This document shows positions 56,408 through 64,000 of a stretch of 64,000 bases of DNA, in pieces. The stretch covers positions 1,172,501-1,236,500 of the forward strand of contig NC_014720.1 of assembly GCF_000166775.1 (NCBI RefSeq), given 5' to 3'. The position numbers and the translations under genes are program-made. Each line of letters begins with the position of its first letter. The first letter of the stretch is position 1. The notes under the pieces were generated by a model. The model was given only the letters and a program-made list of their open reading frames with translations, ran no database searches and was not told where the DNA came from. The stretch comes from Caldicellulosiruptor kronotskyensis 2002 (GTDB lineage Bacteria; Bacillota; Thermoanaerobacteria; Caldicellulosiruptorales; Caldicellulosiruptoraceae).

Positions 56408-57658
56408 ATGGAAAATTTGAAATTTGATTTATTTTTAAGTAATGTAGATATCGATTTTAAAGATTACAAGATAAAAGAGTCAATTCATGGTATTCATTCT
56501 TATCCAGCAATGATGCCAGCTCCATTAGCAGAATTTTTGATTCAAAGCTTTACAAGGAGAAATGATATAGTTCTTGATCCTTTTTGTGGGTCTGGAACTG
56601 TACTTTATGAAGCTTTAAAAAATGGGCGAAATGCTATTGGCGTTGATATAAATCCTTTGGCGATATTAATTAGCAATGTTAAGATTAACATAGGGAAAAT
56701 TGAGTTATCTAAATTAGAAAAATTCTTTATAGAAATCTTTAAAGCTTACCAGCAACTTGAAGGTAAAGAGTTTGAGTTACCTAAATTTAAAAATATTGAT
56801 TTTTGGTTTAAAAAAGAAGTTCAGATAAACTTACAAAGATTAAAAACAGCTATTGAAGTAGTAGATCAAGATATATATAAACTTTTCTTTAAACTTGTAT
56901 TCGCTAAAACAGTAAGAAATGTAAGTAATACTCGTAATTCAGAATTTAAATTATACAGACTCGAAGAAGAAAAATTGAAACAACATAATCCTGATGTTTG
57001 GAAAACTTTTGAACGAGACTTTAAAGTAACAGAGGAAAAACTTTTGTACAGAGAAATTACTAATAATTCTAATTATGTAAAAATATTTCACAAAAATATT
57101 TTAGATTTGGATGAAGTAGAAAATGAAACAGTCGACTTAATATTGACCTCTCCGCCTTATGGAGATGCTAGGACAACAGTTGCTTATGGTCAATTTTCAA
57201 GACTCTCTTTGCAGTGGCTTAATTTATGGGAGTATGATGTTGATAAAGAAAGTTTAGGTGGAAAGAAAAAAATTGGAGAATTTGATCCGATTTTATTCCA
57301 ATTACCTGTTTTAAATTCTGTTTTCAATAAAATTTTACAATTGGATAGTAAAAGAGCCGAAGAAGTTCTAAGATTTTTTCATGATTATTTTTATTCAATC
57401 AAGAAGTTAGCTAAGTTAGTTAGAAAAAAAGGATATGCAGTCTATGTAGTTGCGAATAGAAAAGTTCGAGGTATAGAAATTCCTACAGATGAAATTACTA
57501 AAGAAATGTTTGAATTTTTTGGATTTGTTTGGGTTGATACATTGGAACGTAATATTATTAACAAACGAATGCCCTTAAAAAATAGTCCATCTAATATTCA
57601 AGGGCAAAAAGACAATACTATGCTAAAAGAAAAAGTAGTTATACTTAGAAAAATATAG
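56408..57658 (+). CDS. Type II DNA methyltransferase (N4-cytosine/N6-adenine type)
   Basis: 416 residues. SAM-binding motif I LDPFCGSGTVLYEAL (56-70) preceded by HSYPAMMPAPLAEFLI; IGVDINPLAI is motif II. The catalytic motif IV is TSPPYGD (247-253), the SPPY form common in N4-cytosine enzymes. Motif I comes before motif IV, unlike classical beta-class order. It protects host DNA from the nuclease encoded just upstream. Confidence 0.87.
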   Translation: MENLKFDLFLSNVDIDFKDYKIKESIHGIHSYPAMMPAPLAEFLIQSFTRRNDIVLDPFCGSGTVLYEALKNGRNAIGVDINPLAILISNVKINIGKIELSKLEKFFIEIFKAYQQLEGKEFELPKFKNIDFWFKKEVQINLQRLKTAIEVVDQDIYKLFFKLVFAKTVRNVSNTRNSEFKLYRLEEEKLKQHNPDVWKTFERDFKVTEEKLLYREITNNSNYVKIFHKNILDLDEVENETVDLILTSPPYGDARTTVAYGQFSRLSLQWLNLWEYDVDKESLGGKKKIGEFDPILFQLPVLNSVFNKILQLDSKRAEEVLRFFHDYFYSIKKLAKLVRKKGYAVYVVANRKVRGIEIPTDEITKEMFEFFGFVWVDTLERNIINKRMPLKNSPSNIQGQKDNTMLKEKVVILRKI

Positions 57659-57743
57659 CTTATTATTGGGGTTACAAAATGTACATATAAATTATATTTA
57701 AAGATATTTAAAGAATATCCAAATTAGACCAGGAGGTATTTTA

Positions 57744-58338
57744 TTGAAACTAATATATTCCATTGGCTGTTCATCAACAAGATTTGTTAATTTTTTAGAT
57801 ATATTAAAAAAAATATAAAATTTTAACACTTATAGATGTAAGGACAAATCCTTTTTCAAGGTTTGTTCCAGAGTATAGGAAGGAAAATTTAGAAAAAGCT
57901 TTAGAACTGGTAAATATAAGCTACATTTTCCTTGGAAATCTCCTTGGCGGAAAGCCAGAAAATCCTTCTTTCTATACTCCCGAGGGTTACTGGAATTACA
58001 ATGTAATAATCCAGTCAATGGAGTTTAAAGAAGGCATAAAGACTTTACTTGATCTTGCAGAAAGAGAAACAATAGCTTTGATGTGCAGTGAATTCGATCC
58101 TGCACAATGTCACAGAGCACTTATAATCGGACGATATTTATTGAGTTATCACAACAAAGCTATCAATCATTTGATGGGGAAATGGGTAAAAGTAGATCAG
58201 TGTGCATTAGAAGAGAGTCTTATTTTTGAATATTTTCCTCAAACAAATGGTCAATATTCATTTTTTAGCAATGAAGAACTTATCAATGAAGTATATGAGC
58301 TCCAGATGAAGAAAATATTTAAGGTGAAGAACAAATAA
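57744..58338 (+). pseudogene. DUF488 family protein disrupted by a frameshift
   Basis: A TTG (57744) with AGGAGG at ideal distance begins MKLIYSIGCSSTRFVNFLDILKK and stops in a run of eight A (57806-57813). Deleting one A joins it to YKILTLIDVRTNPFSRFVPEY, LLGGKPENPSFYTPEGYWNY and ALMCSEFDPAQCHRALIIGRYL, the DUF488 signature with its conserved Asp-Val-Arg and Cys/His. The distal part alone is open from 58018. DUF488 function is unknown. Confidence 0.75.
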
Positions 58339-58341
58339 GCC

Positions 58342-58662
58342 TTAACATTGTATCCTAATACCATACTCCTTAATCTCTTTTACAAAAGGATTTTCATCAG
58401 TAAAATCTTCAGGTCTAAAAGGATGGGGTTCAATCCTAAGATCGATGTCTCTTCTAAGTCGCATTAATAATAATCTATCTTCAATGCAGTCACCTTTGAA
58501 CTGGTCAGAAATTACTGCAATATCAATGTCGCTATCATTATGATAATTTCCTTTTGCATATGAACCAAATAGATATACATCAATAACATTTATTTCTTTT
58601 TTGAGTTTACTAATATACTCCATAATTGTATTTTTTACTCTTGAATCAATCTTTTTAGCCAT
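58342..58662 (-). CDS. mntA: MNT-type nucleotidyltransferase antitoxin
   Basis: 106 residues. Minimal nucleotidyltransferase with VYLFGSYAKGNYHNDSDIDIAVI (about 29-51): GSYAKG and the metal-binding DxD pair. MntA-type antitoxins neutralise partner HEPN RNase toxins by AMPylation. The start overlaps the end of the HEPN gene by 28 nt, with GGAGG 10 nt upstream of ATG. It is intact although its partner is frameshifted. Confidence 0.85.
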   Translation of the reverse strand: MAKKIDSRVKNTIMEYISKLKKEINVIDVYLFGSYAKGNYHNDSDIDIAVISDQFKGDCIEDRLLLMRLRRDIDLRIEPHPFRPEDFTDENPFVKEIKEYGIRIQC

Positions 58663-59043
58663 TCTATAACATCCTCCACTTTTTCAATTATATTTTGTGT
58701 ATATTCTCGTGTGCATTTTTTGTGAAATTCTCTTTTATAATCGGGATACCTTGTATTTATATTAAAAGTTGTAAGAAGGTCAAAAAAAATCTGCCATAGA
58801 AGTGTCCAAAGGAAGTTGTATTTTCTTTGCAAGAAACAATAAATCATGGGTTTTTGGAGGAATGGTTTCAATATTTTTGACATATAAAGCTTTTAATAAT
58901 TTCTCGACAATTATATGGCACATAAATAAACACCAAAGATAGTCCTCACTTTCAAATAAATGCTTCATGGTCTTGTAATCGTCAAGTGCCGAATCAATCC
59001 AGTACTGAATTATTTCTTCTTTTTTCAAAACGCTCACACTCAC
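58635..59043 (-). pseudogene. HEPN-domain toxin gene disrupted by a frameshift
   Basis: The 5' frame (from GTG 59043) encodes IIQYWIDSALDDYKTMKHLFESEDYLWCLFMCHIIVEKLLKALYV, a clear PF05168-type HEPN start, and stops after MADFF. The next frame continues DLLTTFNINTRYPDYKREF and ends with EKVEDVIEWLKRLIQE. The break is at a run of eight T on the coding strand (58782-58789 on the plus strand); removing one restores a ~135-residue HEPN protein. Partner of the MNT gene. Confidence 0.78.
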
Positions 59044-59105
59044 AAAATCTATAATGTTCTTACTAAATATTTTATCACAAATCTAAAGTGCAAAAAAGCA
59101 TTCAT

Positions 59106-59133
59106 TAAACTTTTCCCTTTCCACAACCGATAA
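59106..59133 (+). promoter_or_regulatory. Sigma-28 promoter of the flaG-fliD-fliS operon
   Basis: TAAA (59106-59109), 16-nt spacer, ACCGATAA (59126-59133), identical in core and spacing to the fliC promoter; 37 nt before flaG. Confidence 0.85.
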
Positions 59134-59169
59134 TATAAAGAGAAACACCAAAAAGAGAGGGAAGCGATA

Positions 59170-59568
59170 ATGGTTGTTGATGGCATTGGGATCAAAACCA
59201 TTGATATATCGAATACAGTATCAAGGATTCAAGACAACCGAACAAGACCCGAAAATATTGAAGTTAGCTTGCAAGAAGAAAAGGGTATAAATAAAGAAGA
59301 AGTTATTGATAATCTTGCAGACAAAAACAGCAGAAAAGAACTTGATGAAGATACACTCCTAAAGATGATAAACCAAGCAAACAAAGCATTTGAAGCAAAA
59401 TACACAAGGCTTGAGTTTTCTATTCACAAAGAGACACATGAAATTGTTGTCAAAGTGTATGACAAAGAGACAAATGAACTTATAAGAGAAATACCACCAG
59501 AGAAGATATTAGATATAATTGCAAAGCTTTGGGAGCTTGCAGGTATTTTTGTGGATGAGAGAAGATAA
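59170..59568 (+). CDS. flaG: FlaG protein
   Basis: 132 residues. The C-terminal FlaG domain is clear: MINQANKAFEAKYTRLEFSIHKETHEIVVKVYDKETNELIREIPPEKILDIIAKLWELAGIFVDERR. The N-terminal ~60 residues are polar and variable. FlaG affects filament length and lies upstream of fliD in many bacteria (yvyC in B. subtilis). GGGAAGCG precedes the ATG. Confidence 0.9.
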   Translation: MVVDGIGIKTIDISNTVSRIQDNRTRPENIEVSLQEEKGINKEEVIDNLADKNSRKELDEDTLLKMINQANKAFEAKYTRLEFSIHKETHEIVVKVYDKETNELIREIPPEKILDIIAKLWELAGIFVDERR

Positions 59569-59582
59569 GGTGGTGATAAAAG

Positions 59583-61157
59583 ATGAATGTTAACTCAACT
59601 AATTCGACAAGCTACACAAATCCTTATGACATGTATAAATACTACACAAGAGTAGGTGGGCTTGCAAGTGGGCTTGACACAGATTCTATTATCCAGGGAC
59701 TTATGAGTGTTGAGAAGACAAAGTATAATAAGCTGTATCAGCAAAAACAGCTTTTAGAGTGGCAAAGACAGGATTATATGGATATGGCGAGTGCTATATC
59801 AAGTTTTAAAGACTATCTATTTAATCTCAAGCTTTCAAGTAATTTTGTAAAGTTTAAAACAAGTGGAGAGGCTGTTGAGTCTGGTTATGTTTCTGTTACA
59901 GGTACAGCTAATGCTCTTGAGGGAAATTATCAAATAAAAGTGGAACAGCTTGCAACCCAGGCGAATGCTGTAGTGAATGATCTTACGGTAATTACTAAAG
60001 ATGCTCAGAATAATGTGAAACTTCAAGTTGAATTGACAGTTGGCAGTTCAACTGTCACAAAAACAATAGAGCTTACATGGAATCCAGGAGATTCTACTGC
60101 AACTTTTGGTACTAATTTGGCGAAAGAAATAAATTCGGCATTCAGCAGTGATGGTGCCTTGAAAGCCTATTACGACTCAACCTTAAATAAACTAATCATA
60201 GCTTCTCAAAAAACAGGGAGCAATGTGAGTTTTACTGTGAAAGATGTAAATAACAATTATGCTCAAATAGCAAGTGGAACAGGCGCAGATGCAAGAGTTT
60301 ATATCAAAGATAGTTTCAATAATGAATCATTTGTTCAATCATCAACAAATACAGTGAATGTATATGGTATGAGTATCACATTGAATAAAACAACATTGGA
60401 TGCCCAAGGCAGTGCGCAGTATAAATCTTTTTCTATTTCAAAAGATATTGATGCAATTGTAAACAATATCAAGGACTTTATTAACAAATATAACGAACTT
60501 GTTAGCAAGATATACAACAAAATTACAGAAAAGCGAAACAGAGACTATTTGCCTCTGACAGAAGAACAAAAAGCCCAGATGAAGGACACAGACATTCAAA
60601 AGTGGGAGGATGCAGCTAAAAAAGGGCTTTTATATGGTGATTCTGTACTTTCAAGTTTTTTGGACAATATGCGAAACTACTTATACAAACAAGTTCCAGG
60701 TCTTCCTTCTAACTTAGATACGATATCTGAAGCAGGAATAGAAACATACAGCTATTTTGAAAGCAAAGAAGGAAAAATTTATATCAAAGATGAAGCTAAG
60801 CTCAGAGATGCAATAGCAAATAATTTTGATGCATTTGTGAAGCTTTTTACAAGCAGTGGTGACGACACAAAATCTATTGATGATGATGGAATTCTCCAGA
60901 GATTTTACAGTCTTGCAAATGATACTCTAAAGAAGATATATGACAGAGCTGGCAAACCATATTTTACAAGCACATATGACCCGAACAGTTTTATAGGAAA
61001 GCAGCTAAGAAGAATTATTGACCAGATGAACGCTGAGCAAGAGAGACTGCAAAAGGTGGAAGATAGATATTACAGGCAGTTTACTCAGCTTGAGCGATTG
61101 ATTGCTCAAATGAATACTCAAAGCTCGTGGTTATCTCAACAGTTTAGTGGTAGGTAG
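59583..61157 (+). CDS. fliD: Flagellar hook-associated protein 2 (filament cap)
   Basis: 524 residues. Caps the filament and folds incoming flagellin. N-terminal RVGGLASGLDTDSIIQGLMSVEKTKYNKLYQQKQLLEWQRQDY (about 23-65) and C-terminal IGKQLRRIIDQMNAEQERLQKVEDRYYRQFTQLERLIAQMNTQSSWLSQQF are diagnostic. The variable domains lie between. AAGGTGG precedes the ATG. Confidence 0.95.
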   Translation: MNVNSTNSTSYTNPYDMYKYYTRVGGLASGLDTDSIIQGLMSVEKTKYNKLYQQKQLLEWQRQDYMDMASAISSFKDYLFNLKLSSNFVKFKTSGEAVESGYVSVTGTANALEGNYQIKVEQLATQANAVVNDLTVITKDAQNNVKLQVELTVGSSTVTKTIELTWNPGDSTATFGTNLAKEINSAFSSDGALKAYYDSTLNKLIIASQKTGSNVSFTVKDVNNNYAQIASGTGADARVYIKDSFNNESFVQSSTNTVNVYGMSITLNKTTLDAQGSAQYKSFSISKDIDAIVNNIKDFINKYNELVSKIYNKITEKRNRDYLPLTEEQKAQMKDTDIQKWEDAAKKGLLYGDSVLSSFLDNMRNYLYKQVPGLPSNLDTISEAGIETYSYFESKEGKIYIKDEAKLRDAIANNFDAFVKLFTSSGDDTKSIDDDGILQRFYSLANDTLKKIYDRAGKPYFTSTYDPNSFIGKQLRRIIDQMNAEQERLQKVEDRYYRQFTQLERLIAQMNTQSSWLSQQFSGR

Positions 61158-61249
61158 CATACTTATAGAAATTTAATAGTATAGAAATTTAGTAGTTCAG
61201 AATAACAAATTAAAATTTGAAGAATAAGAAATATGAGGAGGCAAAATTT

Positions 61250-61627
61250 ATGGATGCAGCAGCAAGATATCAAGAGGAAATGATAATGACAAAGCCACCA
61301 GAAGAATTGACTCTTATGCTTTATGATGGCTGTATAAAGTTTATAAAACTTGCAATGCAGGCAATTGATGAGAAAAAGTTTGATAAAGCAAATGAGAATA
61401 TTATCAAGGCAGAGAATATTATCACAGAACTTATGTCAACCCTTGATATGCAATATGAGATATCAAAAAATTTGATGAGCCTATATGATTTTATTTACAG
61501 ATGGCTTATTCAAGCAAATCTTAAAAAAGATAAGAAATATTTGCAAGAGGCACTTGAAATTGTGCAGGATTTGCGTAACACATGGGCAGAGGCAATAAAG
61601 ATTGCAAGACAGCAGAAGAATAAATAA
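61250..61627 (+). CDS. fliS: Flagellar export chaperone FliS
   Basis: About 125 residues from ATG 61250, preceded by AGGAGG; upstream in-frame ATG 61217 lacks a site. Helical bundle with ARYQEEMIMTKPPEELTLMLYDGCIKFIKLAMQAI and LMSLYDFIYRWLIQANLKKD. FliS binds the C terminus of flagellin before export. It overlaps nothing and is followed closely by the FliT-like gene. Confidence 0.93.
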   Translation: MDAAARYQEEMIMTKPPEELTLMLYDGCIKFIKLAMQAIDEKKFDKANENIIKAENIITELMSTLDMQYEISKNLMSLYDFIYRWLIQANLKKDKKYLQEALEIVQDLRNTWAEAIKIARQQKNK

Positions 61628-61643
61628 AAAAGGACTGGGGTTT

Positions 61644-62108
61644 ATGTATAATAAGCTTGTAAGTCTTCTTGAAGAAAAAGAAAAGCTTGTGGATAGGTTT
61701 TTGACTCTCACAAGTTTGCAGCAGGAGTATATTTTAAATGACAACTTTGATGAGCTTTCTAAGATTGTTGATGAAAAAGGGGATTTGATTGAGAGAATAA
61801 ATAGAATAGACAGTGAGTTTTTAGAAGAGTTTGAAAGTATCAAAAGACAAAAAGGAATAAAAAGTTTTGATGAAATAACAGATATTGATAAAGAGACAGG
61901 CATTTTGCTCAAAAGCCTTACATCATCTATTTTGCAAAAACTTCAAGTGATAAAGGACATAGACGAAAAGAATAATATTTTGATTCGAGCAAAATTTGAT
62001 GAGATAAAAAAGACTATAAAAAGCATGAGGTACAAAAAAGAGGCTTTGAAAGACTATTCCCAGTACAAACAAACCCAGTTTCCATCCGGCTTTGACAGAA
62101 AAGAGTAA
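61644..62108 (+). CDS. FlgN/FliT-like flagellar chaperone
   Basis: About 154 residues from ATG 61644 (AGGACTGGGG upstream). Helical and coiled-coil: LVSLLEEKEKLVDRFLTLTSLQQEYILNDNFDELSKIVDEKGDLIERI. The length and heptad pattern resemble FlgN and FliT, chaperones of hook-associated proteins. It follows fliS as fliT does in B. subtilis, which supports a FliT-like role for FliD. Sequence alone does not separate the two families. Confidence 0.72.
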   Translation: MYNKLVSLLEEKEKLVDRFLTLTSLQQEYILNDNFDELSKIVDEKGDLIERINRIDSEFLEEFESIKRQKGIKSFDEITDIDKETGILLKSLTSSILQKLQVIKDIDEKNNILIRAKFDEIKKTIKSMRYKKEALKDYSQYKQTQFPSGFDRKE

Positions 62109-62133
62109 AGGGGCTTAAAAAGCCCCTTATTTG
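62108..62133. terminator. Bidirectional terminator between fliT-like and DUF2442 genes
   Basis: AAGGGGCTT (62108-62116) pairs with AAGCCCCTT (62120-62128) around a 3-nt loop, with T-rich sequence on the plus side and A residues on the other; both genes converge on it. Confidence 0.85.
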
Positions 62134-62459
62134 TCACTCTTTTGCTTGAATTCATTTTCAATCTTTTCAAAAAGCCAAGTTGGCTCTTGAACCTCAGGGC
62201 AAGTTTCATACAGAACAAGTGGGTCTAAGTCAAGGCAGGTTGTTTCATCGTAATTTCCACTTACATCCCATGCAAGTGTTCCATTTAAAACAGTGCATCT
62301 TTCCATAAAGAATTTTTTATCTTTGAGTCTTTGAAACTCACCCTTTTCAAGCAGAGTAGAGGCATCAAATAGTTTTATGCTACCATCATCAAAGTATATA
62401 TACACCTTGTAATCCTCAGTAGGAATAACTTGGACAACCTCAGGGTAGTATTCCATCAT
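62127..62459 (-). CDS. DUF2442 protein
   Basis: 110 residues. Landmarks of DUF2442: VVQVIPTEDYKVYIYFDDGSIKLFDASTLLEKGEFQRLKD and GTLAWDVSGNYDETTCLDLDPLVLYE. These small proteins are encoded next to DUF4160 proteins in many genomes, as here, and the pair is often suspected to be a toxin-antitoxin-like module. Function not established. The last ~25 residues form a charged tail. Confidence 0.82.
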   Translation of the reverse strand: MMEYYPEVVQVIPTEDYKVYIYFDDGSIKLFDASTLLEKGEFQRLKDKKFFMERCTVLNGTLAWDVSGNYDETTCLDLDPLVLYETCPEVQEPTWLFEKIENEFKQKSDK

Positions 62460-62479
62460 ATATTAATCACCCCAAAGAT

Positions 62480-62740
62480 TTAAACTAAAGGATTAATTCT
62501 CATCAGTGGTTTGTGATCTTTTGCAAGTTCCCAGTTTTGCATAAGTTCATCTTTATGAATTTCTGCCCAAGCCAACACAAGTTTTAATTGTCTTTTAGGC
62601 AAAAAACCTTTTATAACCCTTGTATTTAATATATCAATTTCTGCCTCAAATCCAGCATAGGTTGCATGAAAATGCGGAGGATTATGGTCGTCATAGTACA
62701 TTGTTATCCTTATGCCGTAGAAAATACAAATTTCCGGCAT
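62480..62740 (-). CDS. DUF4160 protein
   Basis: About 86 residues from ATG 62740 (GAGGTGA upstream); an upstream ATG at 62764 is in frame but lacks a site. DUF4160 signature: MPEICIFYGIRITMYYDDHNPPHFHATYAGFEAEIDI, with the HNPPHFH histidine cluster, and LAWAEIHKDELMQNWELAK at the end. Partner of the DUF2442 gene 20 nt downstream. No enzymatic function is known to me. Confidence 0.85.
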   Translation of the reverse strand: MPEICIFYGIRITMYYDDHNPPHFHATYAGFEAEIDILNTRVIKGFLPKRQLKLVLAWAEIHKDELMQNWELAKDHKPLMRINPLV

Positions 62741-62832
62741 TTTTATTTTCACCTCAGTTTGCACAATAGGTTTGTTCTTAATAAAATTATACTCTAAATT
62801 TCACAAATCATATCTTAAAATTTTAAGGGTAA

Positions 62833-64000
62833 CTAACTTTCAACTTTTATCTTCCTTACAAAATACAAATTCCCAAGCGCAAAGAAAGCTGCAAGTAAGA
62901 ACACATATTCATACCCGAATTTATTCCACAGAAAACCAGATAGCATAGGAAGGCTCATTGAAACTGCATGGTCCATACTTGTGCCTGTTGAAAGAGTAGG
63001 AGTTAGGTCGTCAGGATGCTTTATAATTTTCTTTATGTATGTTGACCTTGCCATTGATGTGGCAAACATCAAGTTGTCAATGATGTAACAACCATATGCA
63101 ACCGAAAGTGCAACCCATTTTATTTTTATGTTCTCAGTTGCTGCATATCCAAGGCATATAAGAAAGATTACTAACGCGTCAAATGTAAGTATTGTCTTTT
63201 CGCCAAGTCTGTCAATGAGCCTTCCGATTATGTTTCTAAAACCAATTCCTAAAAACGAACAAATGATTCCTACAAGTGCAAAATTTGCAACAGGTTGTTT
63301 GAAAATCTTAATCAAGACCCAGGGTGCAAAGGTGATAAATATTTGTTTTCTTGCTCCAAAGAAGATTGAAAGTATATAATAAAGCCAGTAATCTTTTTTG
63401 ATGACAAACTTGAATCCTTTGTGCTGAGGTTTTCTTGGGAGTTTAACAGGTAATAAAAATAATACAGCAAATAGATACATCGCAGAAGCAATAACATATG
63501 CTGTCTTGAAAGAAAAATTCAGAAATTTAAATCCTACCATAACTATAAAATAACCTATTATAGATGCAGCTGTTGCTACTGAACTAATAAGACCTAAGGT
63601 TTTTCCGTATTCCTCTTCTTTAGAAAGCTCCATTCCAATACTTGAGCTCAAGACCATGTTCAGGTGTGTTCCTGTATTGTAAATAGCAGTCCATACAATC
63701 AATAGCAGAAAAGTTGGGGCAAAAAATCCAAGACCAATCAAGGCAAATGAACACAAAGATGTTGCAATTATACTTACCCTCAAATCACCAAGGAAATATA
63801 AAAAGCCTATTAAGAATATAAGCAAAAAACCAGGAGTTTCACGGGGGAACTCCAAAATTCCTCTTGCCATTGGAGAGATATTGTAATTTGCAGCAATGTA
63901 GTTATTAAATATTGTATCGTTTATTCCACTGCCAATTCCCATAAAAGCGTTGGCAAACACGAAAAGCATAATGCTTGAGAAAACAGTGCTTAAGCTTTTT
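62833..64000 (-). CDS. MFS transporter, 5' end outside window
   Basis: At least 388 residues, with about twelve transmembrane segments and MFS loop features (GLISSVATAASIIGYFIVM; GIGFRNIIGRLIDRLGEKTI, a motif A-like loop between helices 8 and 9). The frame stays open through the right edge of the window, so the true start is probably beyond it, although an ATG exists at 63969. It is a secondary transporter of unknown substrate. Confidence 0.8.
   Translation of the reverse strand, partial: KSLSTVFSSIMLFVFANAFMGIGSGINDTIFNNYIAANYNISPMARGILEFPRETPGFLLIFLIGFLYFLGDLRVSIIATSLCSFALIGLGFFAPTFLLLIVWTAIYNTGTHLNMVLSSSIGMELSKEEEYGKTLGLISSVATAASIIGYFIVMVGFKFLNFSFKTAYVIASAMYLFAVLFLLPVKLPRKPQHKGFKFVIKKDYWLYYILSIFFGARKQIFITFAPWVLIKIFKQPVANFALVGIICSFLGIGFRNIIGRLIDRLGEKTILTFDALVIFLICLGYAATENIKIKWVALSVAYGCYIIDNLMFATSMARSTYIKKIIKHPDDLTPTLSTGTSMDHAVSMSLPMLSGFLWNKFGYEYVFLLAAFFALGNLYFVRKIKVES

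Noticed and set aside
53471-59043. Prophage or integrative element
   Set aside because: No integrase, transposase, portal, terminase or conjugation gene, and no flanking direct repeats noticed; the block is described only as accessory.

Overview
The window looks like the chromosome of an AT-rich, thermophilic, flagellated Firmicute, most likely a Caldicellulosiruptor species. This rests on gene content and order: Bacillus-type late flagellar genes, a SpoIIA/SigF module, a SigY-like regulon and EcfA-EcfA'-EcfT. No taxonomic marker was searched. The start is the 3' part of a 23S rRNA gene followed by 5S rRNA.

Region by region: (1) 1-2643, rRNA. (2) 2881-6008, minus strand, an ECF sigma operon in the order of B. 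subtilis sigY-yxlCDEFG. (3) 6184-10069, a secreted protein, then aroK, an endonuclease IV-like TIM barrel, aroQ and an Xaa-Pro peptidase. (4) 10080-16561, a complete trpEGDCFBA operon behind a promoter and a leader that reads as a TRAP-type attenuator: eleven NAG triplets at exact 5-nt period, with mutually exclusive antiterminator and terminator. (5) 16591-20934, a 59-codon gene, ecfA1-ecfA2-ecfT-truA, tRNA-Val and a DUF218 protein. (6) 20956-22820, tRNA-Gly and spoIIAA-spoIIAB-sigF. (7) 22896-29172, comFC-yvyF-flgM-flgN-flgK-flgL-yviE-(HEPN ORF)-fliW-csrA. (8) 29268-37477, an accessory block: a DUF4143-type ATPase behind three 33-bp tandem repeats, then a tight five-gene operon (unknown protein, three DUF2791/BrxD-like ATPases, an Lhr-like helicase). 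(9) 37503-53469, flagellin (fliC) with a sigma-28 promoter and CsrA-type sites, then a glycan island: glycosyltransferases, an FkbM methyltransferase, three radical SAM/SPASM proteins and a CDP-sugar pathway. (10) 53471-59043, a decaying accessory/defence block: fliB relic, PD-(D/E)XK-like ORF, split macro-domain gene, type II restriction-modification pair, split DUF488 gene, and an MNT antitoxin with a frameshifted HEPN gene. (11) 59106-62108, flaG-fliD-fliS-fliT-like. (12) 62127-64000, minus strand, a DUF2442/DUF4160 pair and a partial MFS transporter.

The flagellar genes keep the B. subtilis order (comFC ... csrA-hag-flaG-fliD-fliS-fliT). The accessory blocks therefore read as insertions into that ancestral order. 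FlgM, SigF, CsrA/FliW and a sigma-28 promoter set form the regulatory layer. The best candidates for something new are the three-ATPase plus helicase operon and the compact trp attenuator, which is folded into the trpE ribosome-binding site and first codons.
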